This document shows, in pieces, positions 48,026 to 57,355 of a stretch of 58,265 nucleotides of DNA; the stretch's first letter is position 1, and each line of letters starts with the position of its first letter. The stretch comes from Nocardia carnea NBRC 14403. Lineage in GTDB: Bacteria; Actinomycetota; Actinomycetes; Mycobacteriales; Mycobacteriaceae. The stretch covers positions 1 through 58,265 of the forward strand of contig NZ_BAFV01000024.1 in NCBI RefSeq assembly GCF_000308515.1, read 5' to 3'. A model generated the notes under the pieces. That model did no database searches. It was not told where the DNA came from and was given only the letters and a program-made list of their open reading frames with translations. The position numbers and the translations under genes were made by a program.

Positions 48026-49704
48026 GGTCCAGTGGTGACAGTGGGTGTCGTGACTTGCCGGGGCGTTCCGCGCAGGCGTAGCGGATCCACCGTCCGCAGC
48101 GAGAGTGCGGCGACGACGGCGGCGAAGGTCGCGGCGGCGACATGCCAGAAGTTGTAGAGCCCGATCGAACCGTCCGGCTGGAACACCAGCATCAACCAGG
48201 TGCAGATGCCGACCAGCGTCATGAGCGTGGTGGTCGACAGCGCGAATCCGGCGGCCAGCGCCAGCGGCCACGAGTAGTACCAGGGCAGCGCGGCCGGCGA
48301 CAGGATGACGATCGCGACGAATGCGATCAGGATCCCCAGCACCGCATCGCGTTCGGTGAGTTTGAACCGCCACCAGGTCCACACCAGCAGGCCCAGGAGC
48401 GCGGCCATGCACAGTAAGCGGGTCACCTCGAGGGTCGAGCCGAGCTCGAAGGGGGTGATCCAGGTGGTGATATGCGCCAGGATCGTCGGCAGCGACAGCC
48501 AGTTGATGATCTTCTGCGACCCGGACAGCGCAGTGAGCCAGCCGATCCCCACCCCGGCGATCGCGGACGCCGCCACGAACACCACGGCGAACACCGCCAA
48601 ACCGAGTGAGGCGATCTTGGCGAACATCTTCCAGTGGTGCGCCAGGAATTCCCGGCTACTCGTCGCGAGCGCCGCCCGCTGACCGTCCTCGGCGCGTCTG
48701 TCGCGTTCGTGCAGCATCCAGATCCACACGAGGAACGGCAGCGCCACACCGGCGGTGGCCTTGATCGCGACCCCGATGGCCACCACCACGATCCCGGCCA
48801 CATGATGACGTTCCAGGACCAGCGCGATCCCCGCGCACATCAGGCCGACCATCAGCATCTCGTTGTGCACGCCGCCGATCAGATGGATCAGGACCAGCGG
48901 ATTGAGCACGGCCAGCCACAGCGCGACCGTGGGCCGGCCACCGAGATGTTTGGTCAGATACGGCACCGCCCACATCATCAGCACCAAGCCCGGCAGCATC
49001 ACGAACCGGAGCGCGATGGTGCCCGCGACCACGCTGTCACCGGTGACCGCGGTGATGGCGCGACCCATCAGCAGGAACACCGGACCGTAGGGGGCGGTGG
49101 TGGTGGTCCAGACGGTGCTCACGTTGTCGAGCAGGATGCCGGGGTTGGCGACGGGGCCCACCTGATACGGGTCGAAACCGTCCCGCAGCAGCGCGCCCTG
49201 GGCGAGGTAGGAGTAGGCGTCACGGCTGAACATCGGTACCGCGAACATCAGCGGGGTGATCCAGATACCGACGATGGCGCGTAATTCGTTGAGGCGCACA
49301 TCGCCGGAGTGACCGCCGAAGCCCAGCGTGATACGGCCCAGCCGCACCCAGGCGGCCACCATCATCAGCACGCCGGCCCATACACAGATCATCGACAGCG
49401 CGTACCCGTGGCCGAATCGCAGCCAGGACAGGTGCACCGCTTCGAGTATCGGATCGCGTTCGCGCACACTGCCGGCCCCGAACCCGCCGAAGGTGATCAT
49501 GATCGCCCCGGTGAAGCCGAGAAGCGCCGCATGCCCTTCCGGGCTGCGCAGGAAATCGGCGCAGAACCGCAACCAGCCCAGCACGCCGGGCGCGAAACCG
49601 TCCCGGCCGGAGACCCGTGTAGGAGCGGGTGCGGCCGGTGCGGGAGCGTCGGCGCCGGGGAGCTGGACGGCGGTGGCGGCGGTGTGTGTATAGGGGGCTG
49701 GCAT
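48022..49704 (-). CDS. mptA: alpha-1,6-mannosyltransferase MptA (lipomannan/LAM elongation)
   Basis: A 560-residue multi-pass GT-C mannosyltransferase using polyprenyl-phospho-mannose to elongate the mannan core on the periplasmic side; ortholog of Rv2174. About 12-13 hydrophobic helices are visible; the GT-C acidic motif is in the first loop (SVRERDPILEAVHLSWL region) and MFSRDAYSYLAQGALLRDGFDPYQ is highly typical. The N-terminus has an Ala/Pro-rich tail. The ATG at 49704 was chosen; a longer frame reaches 49740. Its stop is fused to the crtB start, so lipoglycan and carotenoid genes are translationally coupled here. Confidence 0.95.
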   Translation of the reverse strand: MPAPYTHTAATAVQLPGADAPAPAAPAPTRVSGRDGFAPGVLGWLRFCADFLRSPEGHAALLGFTGAIMITFGGFGAGSVRERDPILEAVHLSWLRFGHGYALSMICVWAGVLMMVAAWVRLGRITLGFGGHSGDVRLNELRAIVGIWITPLMFAVPMFSRDAYSYLAQGALLRDGFDPYQVGPVANPGILLDNVSTVWTTTTAPYGPVFLLMGRAITAVTGDSVVAGTIALRFVMLPGLVLMMWAVPYLTKHLGGRPTVALWLAVLNPLVLIHLIGGVHNEMLMVGLMCAGIALVLERHHVAGIVVVAIGVAIKATAGVALPFLVWIWMLHERDRRAEDGQRAALATSSREFLAHHWKMFAKIASLGLAVFAVVFVAASAIAGVGIGWLTALSGSQKIINWLSLPTILAHITTWITPFELGSTLEVTRLLCMAALLGLLVWTWWRFKLTERDAVLGILIAFVAIVILSPAALPWYYSWPLALAAGFALSTTTLMTLVGICTWLMLVFQPDGSIGLYNFWHVAAATFAAVVAALSLRTVDPLRLRGTPRQVTTPTVTTGP

Positions 49705-49762
49705 CAGTTGTCGGTCCCCCCGGGTGGTCGGCGGTCGCAACCGCAGGCGAATAGGTCGGCGC

Positions 49763-51349
49763 TCAGTTTACGGCTTCCCTCCGGGAAGACAGCCGGACGG
49801 TCGCGGAGGCACGCGTCCGGACTCCGCGATTCTCGCCCACAATGCGCTGTGCCGCGAGTTTTCCCGACAGCAGCGCGGTGGGAACTCCGACACCCGGAGT
49901 GGTCCCGCAACCTGCCAGGACCACGTTCTCGCTGCCGCGCGGGAAGTTGCGCGAACGAAACGGGCCGGTCTGGCGGAACAGGTGCGCCGCGGAGAAAGGA
50001 GTCCCGGCGATCATGCCCTGATCCCGCCACGTCGCGGGCGTGTCGAGCCGGTCGACGACGAATTCGCTCGTAATCCGGTGGTATCCCCGCGCTTCCAGTA
50101 CCGAGAGGAGTTCGCGCAGATAGGCCGGACCCAGCCGGTTCCAGTCCAGCGGCGCCGAATCCAGGTTCGGACACGGTGCGAGCAGTGAGAACGGTTCATA
50201 GCGGACCCCATCGTGAGTGAGGTACAGGCCGGGGTCGCTCAGGGCGGGGCGGGTCAGCAGTAGTGACGGGTCGCTCATCGGCCGGCCACCGCGCCGCGCG
50301 GTGATCTCGCGGAAGGTCTGCGCCCAGGCGGCACCGAAGTCGATCGTGTGATGCGCCTGCACGGGCCACTGTCCGGCCACAGTGACCGGTACGAGCCCAT
50401 GCGCGACCACCGCCGACGGCGAGGCCCGCAGACCGCGCCGCGGCCGGACCCCGAAACGGTCCAGCGATCCGAGATCCGCGGTGAGCACGACCGCGTCGCA
50501 GGGCAGGGTCCGGCCACCGGCCGTGATCACTCGCTGCGCCCGGCCCCGGTGGTAGTCGATACCGGTCACCTCCGTGCCGAGTTCGAGCCGGCCGCCCGCG
50601 GCGGTGAACGCCCCGGCGAGAGTATCGGCGACCGCGCGCATACCGCCCTCGGGGAAATAGACGCCCAGACCTGTATCCATATGAGGAATAGCGCCGTACA
50701 CGCCCAGCGCCTGGGCGGGCGCCATACCGGCGTACAGCGCCTGGAAGGTGAACAGGCGGCTCAACCGGGGGTCGCGCAGGGTACGGGCGACGCGCCGGCC
50801 CAACCGGCCGAACGCTCCGAGCGCGACGAGGTCGAGCAGAGCCGCGCGTTTTGCCGGAATCCGGACCAGATCCATGGGCGAATCGAAATTTGCGGCCAGG
50901 AATTCGTCGTATTCGGCGCGGTATACCCGACCCAGCCAGTCCCGCAGCCGACGGTAGCGCACGGCCTCGTCCGGCCCGCAGACCCGCGTCACCTCCGCGC
51001 TCATCCGATCGGCATCGGAGAACACGCGCAGATCGGATCCGTCGGCGAAACGGGCGTGATACGCCGGAGCCAGCGGCCGGATCCGCAACGGGGGCATCGC
51101 GGTATCGGTATCGAGACCCACGGCGGCCAGCGCATCGTCCACGAGTTCGGGCAGGGTGAGGATGGTGGCGCCGGAGTCGATATCGTAGCCGTCGAGCCGG
51201 TAGCGTCCCATCCGGCCGCCGGGGTGATCGGCGCGTTCCACCACGGTGACGGAGCAGCCCGCACCGGTCAGATACAGCGCCGCCGACAAACCGGACAGCC
51301 CGGCGCCGACCACGACGACACGCTCTATGGGGCCACGCACAGTCCTCAT
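49763..51349 (-). CDS. crtI: phytoene desaturase
   Basis: A 528-residue CrtI-type flavoprotein that introduces double bonds in phytoene to make lycopene or neurosporene. N-terminal dinucleotide fold VVVVGAGLSGLSAALYLTGAGCSVTVVE then ADHPGGRMGRYRLDGYDIDSGATILT; internal GVYGAIPHMDTGLGVYFPEGGMRAVADTLA; C-terminal NVVLAGCGTTPGVGVPTALLSGKLAA (FAD site). The ATG is at 51349. It lies 58 bp upstream of mptA and 190 bp downstream of the GGPP synthase gene, all on the minus strand, giving an E-I-(mptA)-B order. No lycopene cyclase is in the window. Confidence 0.95.
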   Translation of the reverse strand: MRTVRGPIERVVVVGAGLSGLSAALYLTGAGCSVTVVERADHPGGRMGRYRLDGYDIDSGATILTLPELVDDALAAVGLDTDTAMPPLRIRPLAPAYHARFADGSDLRVFSDADRMSAEVTRVCGPDEAVRYRRLRDWLGRVYRAEYDEFLAANFDSPMDLVRIPAKRAALLDLVALGAFGRLGRRVARTLRDPRLSRLFTFQALYAGMAPAQALGVYGAIPHMDTGLGVYFPEGGMRAVADTLAGAFTAAGGRLELGTEVTGIDYHRGRAQRVITAGGRTLPCDAVVLTADLGSLDRFGVRPRRGLRASPSAVVAHGLVPVTVAGQWPVQAHHTIDFGAAWAQTFREITARRGGRPMSDPSLLLTRPALSDPGLYLTHDGVRYEPFSLLAPCPNLDSAPLDWNRLGPAYLRELLSVLEARGYHRITSEFVVDRLDTPATWRDQGMIAGTPFSAAHLFRQTGPFRSRNFPRGSENVVLAGCGTTPGVGVPTALLSGKLAAQRIVGENRGVRTRASATVRLSSRREAVN

Positions 51350-51539
51350 CGGAGCCCACCGAACGCCGGCCGCGCCACCGCCTCCGGGCGCGAACCGCTG
51401 ATGCTGAACACGTACGAGGGGCCTGCACGGTGACGTTGCGCTGCCGCGCCCGGGGGCGAACTGCTCATGCTGTGTCGATGGGGATTGTGCAGGAGTCTTG
51501 CGTGGTGACGCTGTGCTACCGCCTCCGGGCCCGACGCGC

Positions 51540-52748
51540 TCATGCCGCGCGCCGAGTGGCGGCGAGCGCCATCGCCTTCAGGCGGTCTTTGGCCTCGAGG
51601 GTGGCGGAGCTTGCATCGATCGCGGCTAGGCCCTGGTCGGTGAGTTCGGCGATCCGGGTTTCCACGGCGTCGACCGCGCCCAGCTCGACCAGCAGTTCGC
51701 GCAGTTCGCCTACCTGCTCGTCGGACAGGTCGGTGCCGATGGCGGCGCGTAACCGGTCGCCGGCGGCGGGGTTGTCCGCGCCGGCCCGTTGCAGCGCCTC
51801 GGCGACCAGGACGGTGCGTTTGCCCTCGCGCAGATCGTCACCGGAGGGTTTTCCGGTGACCTCCGGATTCCCGAACACACCGAGCAGATCGTCGCGCAAC
51901 TGGAAGGCGATCCCGATATCGGTGCCGTAGGTGCGGTAGGCGGCGATCAGATCCGCATCGGCGTCGGCGAGGGCCGCACCGAGGTGCAGGGGGCGCTCGA
52001 CCGTATAGGCCGCGGTTTTGTACCGGTTGATCCGCAGAGCCGCCGCCACCGATTCGTCGCCGCTGGCTTCACCGTGCACATCGAGCAGCTGACCGCCCAG
52101 CACCTCGGTGCGCATCCCGGCCCAGACCGGGGCGAACCGCCCCAGTGCCGCCGGGTCCAGGCCACTGCCGTGCACCATATCGTCGGCCCAGGCCAGGGCC
52201 AGATCACCGAGCAGGATCGCCACCGATTCGCCGTAGTGTGCGGAATCGCCGGTCCAGCCCTGGTGGTGATGGCGCTGTTCGAAGTCCACGTGCACGGTGG
52301 GGAACCGGCGGCGGGTGCGGGAGCAGTCGATGATGTCGTCGTGGATCAGCGCGCACGCCTGCACCAGCTCGAGCGCGGCACAGGCCTGGAGTACGGCCTC
52401 GGCCTGAGCGCCGGCCGGGTCACCGCCGGCACCGAGCCAGCCCATCCAGGCGAAACCGGGCCGGGTGCGTTTACCGCCGCGCAGAACGAACGATTCGAGC
52501 GCGCCGACCGCGTCGATGAATACCGGACCCAGTTCGGTGACGGCTTCTGCGCGGGTGGCGAAATAGCCGGTCAGGGCCTGTTCGACGGCGGTCGCGAAGG
52601 CCGCTGTCCCGGGGACGGCCGAGAGGGGACCCGGACGGGTCGGGGTTTCGGTTCCGGTTCCGGCGGACAGGATGACCTCCCAGATCGTTGCTCGCCATGG
52701 GCGCCGGCCACCGAGATCGCCCGCAGGGTCCCTCCGATGGTGTCCCAT
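51540..52748 (-). CDS. crtE: geranylgeranyl diphosphate synthase (IdsA2-like)
   Basis: About 402 residues from the ATG at 52748; M. tuberculosis IdsA2 (Rv2173) is shorter (352), so the first ~40 residues are doubtful. A trans-prenyltransferase: first Asp-rich motif LIHDDIIDCSRTRRRFPTVH, LLGDLALAWADDMV, LRINRYKTAAYTVERPL, and second motif FQLRDDLLGVFGNPEVTGKPSGDDLREGKRTVL. It makes GGPP from FPP/IPP for carotenoids and possibly other isoprenoids. It begins 128 bp from divergent metF. crtI, mptA and crtB follow on the same strand; this is the start of the carotenoid set. Confidence 0.92.
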   Translation of the reverse strand: MGHHRRDPAGDLGGRRPWRATIWEVILSAGTGTETPTRPGPLSAVPGTAAFATAVEQALTGYFATRAEAVTELGPVFIDAVGALESFVLRGGKRTRPGFAWMGWLGAGGDPAGAQAEAVLQACAALELVQACALIHDDIIDCSRTRRRFPTVHVDFEQRHHHQGWTGDSAHYGESVAILLGDLALAWADDMVHGSGLDPAALGRFAPVWAGMRTEVLGGQLLDVHGEASGDESVAAALRINRYKTAAYTVERPLHLGAALADADADLIAAYRTYGTDIGIAFQLRDDLLGVFGNPEVTGKPSGDDLREGKRTVLVAEALQRAGADNPAAGDRLRAAIGTDLSDEQVGELRELLVELGAVDAVETRIAELTDQGLAAIDASSATLEAKDRLKAMALAATRRAA

Positions 52749-52876
52749 GGTCACCCGCCGTGGCGACGGGACCTGATCGCAGAATACGCGCGCGCGGGCG
52801 GCGGCCCCGATTCGGTGGGCGGTGCTCACAGCGAGCGGGGGCCGCCCGGACTCGGGTACGGCTTTAGACTGGCCCG

Positions 52877-53878
52877 GTGACTTTCGACTACGCGCGGGGA
52901 CTCCCGACCCCTGGCCGGCCGTCCCCCACGTCACCGGACGTCTCCGCGACGCCTTCGGTCGTGCAGAGCCTGAAGCGGCACGCGGGTGGCGCCGTGCCCT
53001 TCTCGGTGGAGTTCTCCCCACCCCGCGACGAAGCCGGTGAGCAGCGGTTGTGGCGTGCGGTGCGCACCTTCGAACGGATGCATCCCGCCTTCGTCTCGAT
53101 GACCTACGGCGCCGGTGGCAGTACCCGCGATCGCACGGTGCGGGTCACCGGGCAGCTCGCCCAGGAAACCACCCTGCTGCCGGTCGGGCATCTCACCGCG
53201 GTCGGGCACAGTGTCGCCGAGCTGCGGTCCATCGTCGGTGCCTACGCGGACTCGGGGATCAGCAATATCCTCGTACTGCGCGGCGACCCGCCGGGCGATC
53301 CGCTGGGGGAATGGCAGAAGCATCCCGACGGCGTGGAGTACGCCGAAGAACTGGTGCGGATCGTGCGCGACCTCGGCGATTTCCATGTCGGGGTGGCCTC
53401 GTTCCCGCAGGGGCACCACCGTTCGCCGGACCTGGATTGCGATACCGCCTACCTCGCCGCGAAACTGCGTGCGGGCGCGGAATATTCGATCACCCAGATG
53501 TTCTTCGATGTCGACGACTATCTGCGGTTGCGTGACCGGATCGCCGCCTTGGACCCGGTCGAAGGCGCCAAACCCATCATTCCCGAGCTGATGCCGATCA
53601 CCTCGCTGCGCACTGTGGAGCGAGCCGAACAGCTGTGCGGCCGCCCACTTCCGGAGCCGGTCCTGGAGCGGTTGCGCCGCGCCGCGGGATCCGGTGCGGA
53701 GGAGGATCGCGCCGCGGTCCGCGCCGCCGGGATCGAGATCGCCACCGAAATGGGTGAACGACTGATCGCCGAAGGCGCCCCCTGCCTGCATTTCATCACC
53801 CTGAATTTCGCCAAGGCCACGAGCGAGGTGCTGACCAACCTCGGTTACGGAGTCACCGCGGCACCGCTGAGCGCCTGA
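52877..53878 (+). CDS. metF: methylenetetrahydrofolate reductase
   Basis: A 333-residue TIM-barrel MTHFR-type protein that reduces methylene-THF to methyl-THF for methionine synthesis. PFSVEFSPPRDEAGEQRLW (catalytic-type glutamate), MHPAFVSMTYGAGGSTRDRT, SNILVLRGDPPGDP, GVASFPQGHHRSPDL and AEYSITQMFFDVDDYLRLRD are conserved. Its place matches Rv2172c, the mycobacterial MTHFR analogue that works without a bound flavin. The GTG at 52877 follows TAGACT (52865-52870) by six bases with no ribosome site, so leaderless. It is the only plus-strand gene in the last 12 kb. Confidence 0.93.
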   Translation: MTFDYARGLPTPGRPSPTSPDVSATPSVVQSLKRHAGGAVPFSVEFSPPRDEAGEQRLWRAVRTFERMHPAFVSMTYGAGGSTRDRTVRVTGQLAQETTLLPVGHLTAVGHSVAELRSIVGAYADSGISNILVLRGDPPGDPLGEWQKHPDGVEYAEELVRIVRDLGDFHVGVASFPQGHHRSPDLDCDTAYLAAKLRAGAEYSITQMFFDVDDYLRLRDRIAALDPVEGAKPIIPELMPITSLRTVERAEQLCGRPLPEPVLERLRRAAGSGAEEDRAAVRAAGIEIATEMGERLIAEGAPCLHFITLNFAKATSEVLTNLGYGVTAAPLSA

Positions 53879-54011
53879 ACCTCGGATACCGGCTCGGGGT
53901 GGACGGGCAGGCGCGATCACGAACGAGCTGGCCGACAGAATCGCGATGTGGGGGGCCTGCGGGTCTGCGGGCCGATACCGCTGTGTTCGGAATTGCGGCT
54001 GGGAACTGCCG

Positions 54012-54371
54012 CTAGGCGAGCGGGGCGTGGACGCGGATCGTCGTCCGTTCGCCCTGGCGGAGAACCTCGAGGGCATGGTCGTCGTGGCGCAGGATCAGCC
54101 CGGGTGCGCCGTCCACGGGATCGAGGATCTCGATCCCGGCGATCCGGGCGCCGTCGTGGTCGAGTCGGTCGCCCGGTTTGGCGGCGATGAATACTCGGCC
54201 GTCCACGACCCACCAGGTGCCGGGGATTCCGGGCAGCTGCTCGGGGGATTCGCCGAGGATATGCCGGGCGAGCGGGTCCGTTTCGCGGTGTGTGCTGCGC
54301 AGGCGGGTCGAGTAGCGGCTGTGCCACTGTGTCCAGTCGGTATCGACACTGGGATGGACGGCGATGGTCAT
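54012..54371 (-). CDS. truncated DUF1684-like protein
   Basis: A 119-residue protein resembling the N-terminal half of DUF1684 proteins (~250 residues): DWTQWHSRYSTRLRS, then GIPGTWWVVDGRVFIAAKPGDRLDHDGARI, and DDHALEVLRQGERTTIRVHAP. A stop comes where the second half (xFP..W-type motif) would begin, and I could not read that half in any frame downstream. It may be a degraded gene or a short form. The ATG has GGAGG-type sequence upstream (cgaggaggctcg). It lies between metF and the GT2 gene. The function of the family is unknown. Confidence 0.6.
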   Translation of the reverse strand: MTIAVHPSVDTDWTQWHSRYSTRLRSTHRETDPLARHILGESPEQLPGIPGTWWVVDGRVFIAAKPGDRLDHDGARIAGIEILDPVDGAPGLILRHDDHALEVLRQGERTTIRVHAPLA

Positions 54372-54472
54372 ACGAGCCTCCTCGAACCCGGCCGGAAAGG
54401 GCCTGTTGCCCGCCGATCGGTCCGGGCCGGTTCATCATCCGGCCACGGGAACGTCGGGCACAAGACTGAAAA

Positions 54473-55723
54473 TCAAGGTGAGTTCAGCTCTTTTCCGGGC
54501 CGGAGAGTACGTCCTTTCCAGGTCAGAGCGTTGCGGCGCCGATCGCGGTGTGAGCGTGCCCACAGCAAGAAGTAGGCCGTTATTGCCACTGGGTGGGACG
54601 TTGCGGCAGCGACATCGCCGGATTCCGGCCGCCGTCCGGTTTCCAGTCCGCGCGCGAGTAACCGTCCGGCACCGGCGGTGGCGTACCCGAACAGCCCCCA
54701 CCGGCGCACCGATCCGCGGCCGAGCACGCCGGCCAGCGGAGGCAACCAGTACGCCCAGGCCGCGACCGCCGCGACCGCGAGCCCGCCGGGGATCGAACCG
54801 CCGTACGCGGACCACAGCCAGCGCCGGTAGCCCGTCGCGAGTTCGCCTCCACTCCGGTACATCCGTGTCCGGGCCAGATCGCCGGCCGCCGCCAGCCCGG
54901 TGCGGTAGCCGCCGCGGCGCAGTGCGCGGGCGATATCGAGGTCTTCGGTGGCGCTGTCCGCTACCGCCGCGTGACCGCCGATCGCACGGTAGGCGGCCGC
55001 GTCGAACACCAGGAACTGTCCACACGCGACCACGGTCGAGGTCCGCAATCCGCGATCGGCGCATACCACCGGCAGCGTCGACGCCCACGACCAGCACAGC
55101 AGCGGTTGCACCAGGTGCTCGGCGAGGGACCGCGCCTGCTGCTGCGGCCAGGGCGACACCAGCGCGATATCTCGGCGCCGTAGTTCGGTCACCGCCGCAG
55201 CGAGGGCGCCCGGCGCGAGCCGGATATCGGCGTCCAGGAACACCAGCACCGTGGTGTCCGCGAGCTGCTCCGCGGTATCGGCGAGCGCCCGGCAGGCCGC
55301 GGCCTTGCCGGTCCAGCCCGGCGGCGGGCTTCCGGTCCCGCGCAGCAATGTGCAGCGCGGGTCGCCGTCGATTGCCTCGGCTGCACGTGCGGCGGTGCCG
55401 TCCGTGGAGTCGTCGTCGAATACGAGTATCCGCAGCCGTGGGATATCGCTCTGAGCGCGCAGATCGGCGATCAGGGCCGGGATCCGGTCGGCTTCGTCGC
55501 GGGCGGGGACACAGACTGTCACCGCCTCGGCGATCGGCGCAGCAGTGTCTGACAGCCTGGGCACGGTGAGCCGGTTCCACACCGTCAGCGCCGCACAACC
55601 GGCGGCCAGCCCGGAGCCCACGGCCACCAGCCGTGCCAGTCGCCCGGGCGCCGGCCCGGCGGAGCCTGCTGCGCGAGCCGGTGGGGAGGAGTGTGCCGGT
55701 CGGCGCCGCGCGGTGGGCCTCAT
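54473..55723 (-). CDS. family 2 glycosyltransferase, membrane-associated (carotenoid type)
   Basis: A 416-residue GT2. An N-terminal helix (LARLVAVGSGLAAGCAALTVW) precedes a GT-A fold: VTVCVPARDEADRIPALIADL, LVFDDDSTDGTAA, VLVFLDADIRL (DxD-like), and ATEDLDIARALRRGGYRTGL with GYRRWLWSAYGGS (QxxRW-like). C-terminal hydrophobic helices follow. This is the layout of CruC/CrtX-like and hopanoid or carotenoid glycosyltransferases. The ATG overlaps the lppM stop (ATGA, 55720-55723). The neighbouring cruF and crtO-like genes suggest it glycosylates a hydroxylated carotenoid (inference). The donor sugar is unknown. Confidence 0.85.
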   Translation of the reverse strand: MRPTARRRPAHSSPPARAAGSAGPAPGRLARLVAVGSGLAAGCAALTVWNRLTVPRLSDTAAPIAEAVTVCVPARDEADRIPALIADLRAQSDIPRLRILVFDDDSTDGTAARAAEAIDGDPRCTLLRGTGSPPPGWTGKAAACRALADTAEQLADTTVLVFLDADIRLAPGALAAAVTELRRRDIALVSPWPQQQARSLAEHLVQPLLCWSWASTLPVVCADRGLRTSTVVACGQFLVFDAAAYRAIGGHAAVADSATEDLDIARALRRGGYRTGLAAAGDLARTRMYRSGGELATGYRRWLWSAYGGSIPGGLAVAAVAAWAYWLPPLAGVLGRGSVRRWGLFGYATAGAGRLLARGLETGRRPESGDVAAATSHPVAITAYFLLWARSHRDRRRNALTWKGRTLRPGKELNSP

Positions 55724-56496
55724 ACGTCGTTCTTGACCTGATCCCACCAGCGGCGCAGCGAGAAACCGGCCGGGGCGCCGGAAGCGGGCGGGTTGCGGTA
55801 GAGGTAGGCCAGCGCGGCGACGACGGCCGCGACGGCCAGTGTGATCCCGCCGACGATACCGGCCCAGCCGGCGAACGAGCGGGTGTTCGGATCGGCGTAG
55901 CCGACTTCGGCGCGGACCGTGCTCACCTCACCGGCGGGCAGTTTCCAGGTGACCACCGCATCGCCCTCGCGGGTGCCGTTGGTTTTGGCGACCCGGGCCG
56001 GGAACGCCACACTCAACTGCACATCCGAACCGTGCGGGGCCAGCGTTTCGAGATCGACGCGGCCGTTGAGGCTGACCAGGTCGCCGTTGCGCTGGAATTT
56101 CAGATCGAACAGGCCCTGTGCCTGTTCCGACAGCTGGCCGAGCTGTTCGACCTCGCCGAAGTTCAGGTCGTCGAAGTAGATTTCGCTGCCGACGTAACCG
56201 TCCTGGTTGTACGGTTCGATCCGCACTTTGGTGGCCAGTGCTTCCGGAGCGGTGAACTGAGGTCCCTTGTCCTCACTGTTCTCCGGGACGACCGCGGCCA
56301 CGATCCGGCCCGAGACCCGGTCGTTGGACGACAACCCCATCGACGCCTGGACCCGCAGGCAACCGGCCAGGGCGGGCACCAGCAGTGCGGCCAGTACGAT
56401 CGCCGCCGTCACCCGCGCCCGCAAGCGGCGCGAGCGCAGAACAGGGACCGGGGAGCCGGGTTTCGCAGTAACGGGACTCGAAGGCACGGATGACAT
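55720..56496 (-). CDS. lppM: lipoprotein LppM
   Basis: A 258-residue lipoprotein of the LppM/DUF3153 family, ortholog of Rv2171, which in M. tuberculosis affects lipoglycan (LAM/PIM) composition and phagosome maturation. A signal with lipobox LAGC (ALLVPALAGCLRVQASM), a beta-rich domain with VSGRIVAAVVPENSEDKGPQF, and a C-terminal anchor (WAGIVGGITLAVAAVVAALAYLY) are visible. The gene lies between cruF (16 bp gap) and GT2 (ATGA overlap), so it is inside a carotenoid-type operon here. That is unusual and suggests a link between envelope lipoglycans and carotenoids. Confidence 0.94.
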   Translation of the reverse strand: MSSVPSSPVTAKPGSPVPVLRSRRLRARVTAAIVLAALLVPALAGCLRVQASMGLSSNDRVSGRIVAAVVPENSEDKGPQFTAPEALATKVRIEPYNQDGYVGSEIYFDDLNFGEVEQLGQLSEQAQGLFDLKFQRNGDLVSLNGRVDLETLAPHGSDVQLSVAFPARVAKTNGTREGDAVVTWKLPAGEVSTVRAEVGYADPNTRSFAGWAGIVGGITLAVAAVVAALAYLYRNPPASGAPAGFSLRRWWDQVKNDV

Positions 56497-56512
56497 GGTG
56501 CCAGGCCGCGAC

Positions 56513-57355
56513 TCACCGACGCCATGCGACGGGCCCGGCCGCGTCGCCGCCTGGCGCGTTGTTGCGTCCGGTCCCGGTGCGAACCGCCCGGACCAGCAGC
56601 GGAACCCCGAGCAGGCCCAGCGCGACTCCGCCGTAGCCGGCCGAGTACGGCAGGCCGAGGAAAACCGCGTGTGCCAGCGCGGAACCCAGCCACGTCCACA
56701 GGAACATCAGTACCGGTACGCCCAGTCGCCGGGTGGGCGGGGCGGTCCGGTCCCATACGGTCAGCGCACCGGCGATGAGACCGGCCACCAGGAACCAGCC
56801 GAGATAGTTCGTCCAGGGGATGGCCGCGAGCCCCGGCAGTCCCGAATCGGTATCGGCCCACTGCCACTGTCCGTCGGCCACCATCTGCGGGTCCAGGAAC
56901 AGATCCCAGCCCACCGCACCTGCCGAGGTGGCGGCGATCCGCGCCGCAGGCGTACGGCACAGGATCCCCGCGACCACCCAGATCGGATATATCCCGCCGG
57001 TCCACGCGAGCGGGACCACCAGCGGCACATCGAACAGTGCCGGGCCCAGCCGCCCGGCCGCGTACTCGTAGGCGCCGAACGGGAATCCGGTGGCGGTGCC
57101 CACCGCTTCGGCGGTGAGACCGATACCGGAAACGATCACGCCGAACCCCGCCGCGTACCGCAGACCGCGGGTCATTGCCGCATGGATCAGGGCGGTGCCG
57201 GCGGAGGCGAGCACCACCGCCACCGTGACGGCATCGCGGGCGGACCCGTCGGTCAGCGGATACGCGATCTGCACGGCGACGAGCAGGATCAGGCAACCTG
57301 CCGGCACCAGCTCACGTGGGCTGTCCACCCGAATCTTCGAGACCACCACGCTCAC
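56513..57355 (-). CDS. cruF: CruF-like carotenoid biosynthesis protein (DUF422)
   Basis: A 280-residue integral membrane protein with 7-8 helices, family of carotenoid 1',2'-hydratases (CruF) and bacterioruberin hydratases. TATGFPFGAYEYAAGRLGPALFDVPLVVPLAW, GAVGWDLFLDPQMVADGQWQWADTD and IPWTNYLGWFLVAGLIAG are the defining blocks with conserved acidic and Trp residues. It adds water to the end of an acyclic psi-end carotenoid. The GTG at 57355 overlaps the crtO-like stop (GTGA, 57352-57355). It lies in an operon with the desaturase-like gene, lppM and GT2. Confidence 0.92.
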   Translation of the reverse strand: MSVVVSKIRVDSPRELVPAGCLILLVAVQIAYPLTDGSARDAVTVAVVLASAGTALIHAAMTRGLRYAAGFGVIVSGIGLTAEAVGTATGFPFGAYEYAAGRLGPALFDVPLVVPLAWTGGIYPIWVVAGILCRTPAARIAATSAGAVGWDLFLDPQMVADGQWQWADTDSGLPGLAAIPWTNYLGWFLVAGLIAGALTVWDRTAPPTRRLGVPVLMFLWTWLGSALAHAVFLGLPYSAGYGGVALGLLGVPLLVRAVRTGTGRNNAPGGDAAGPVAWRR

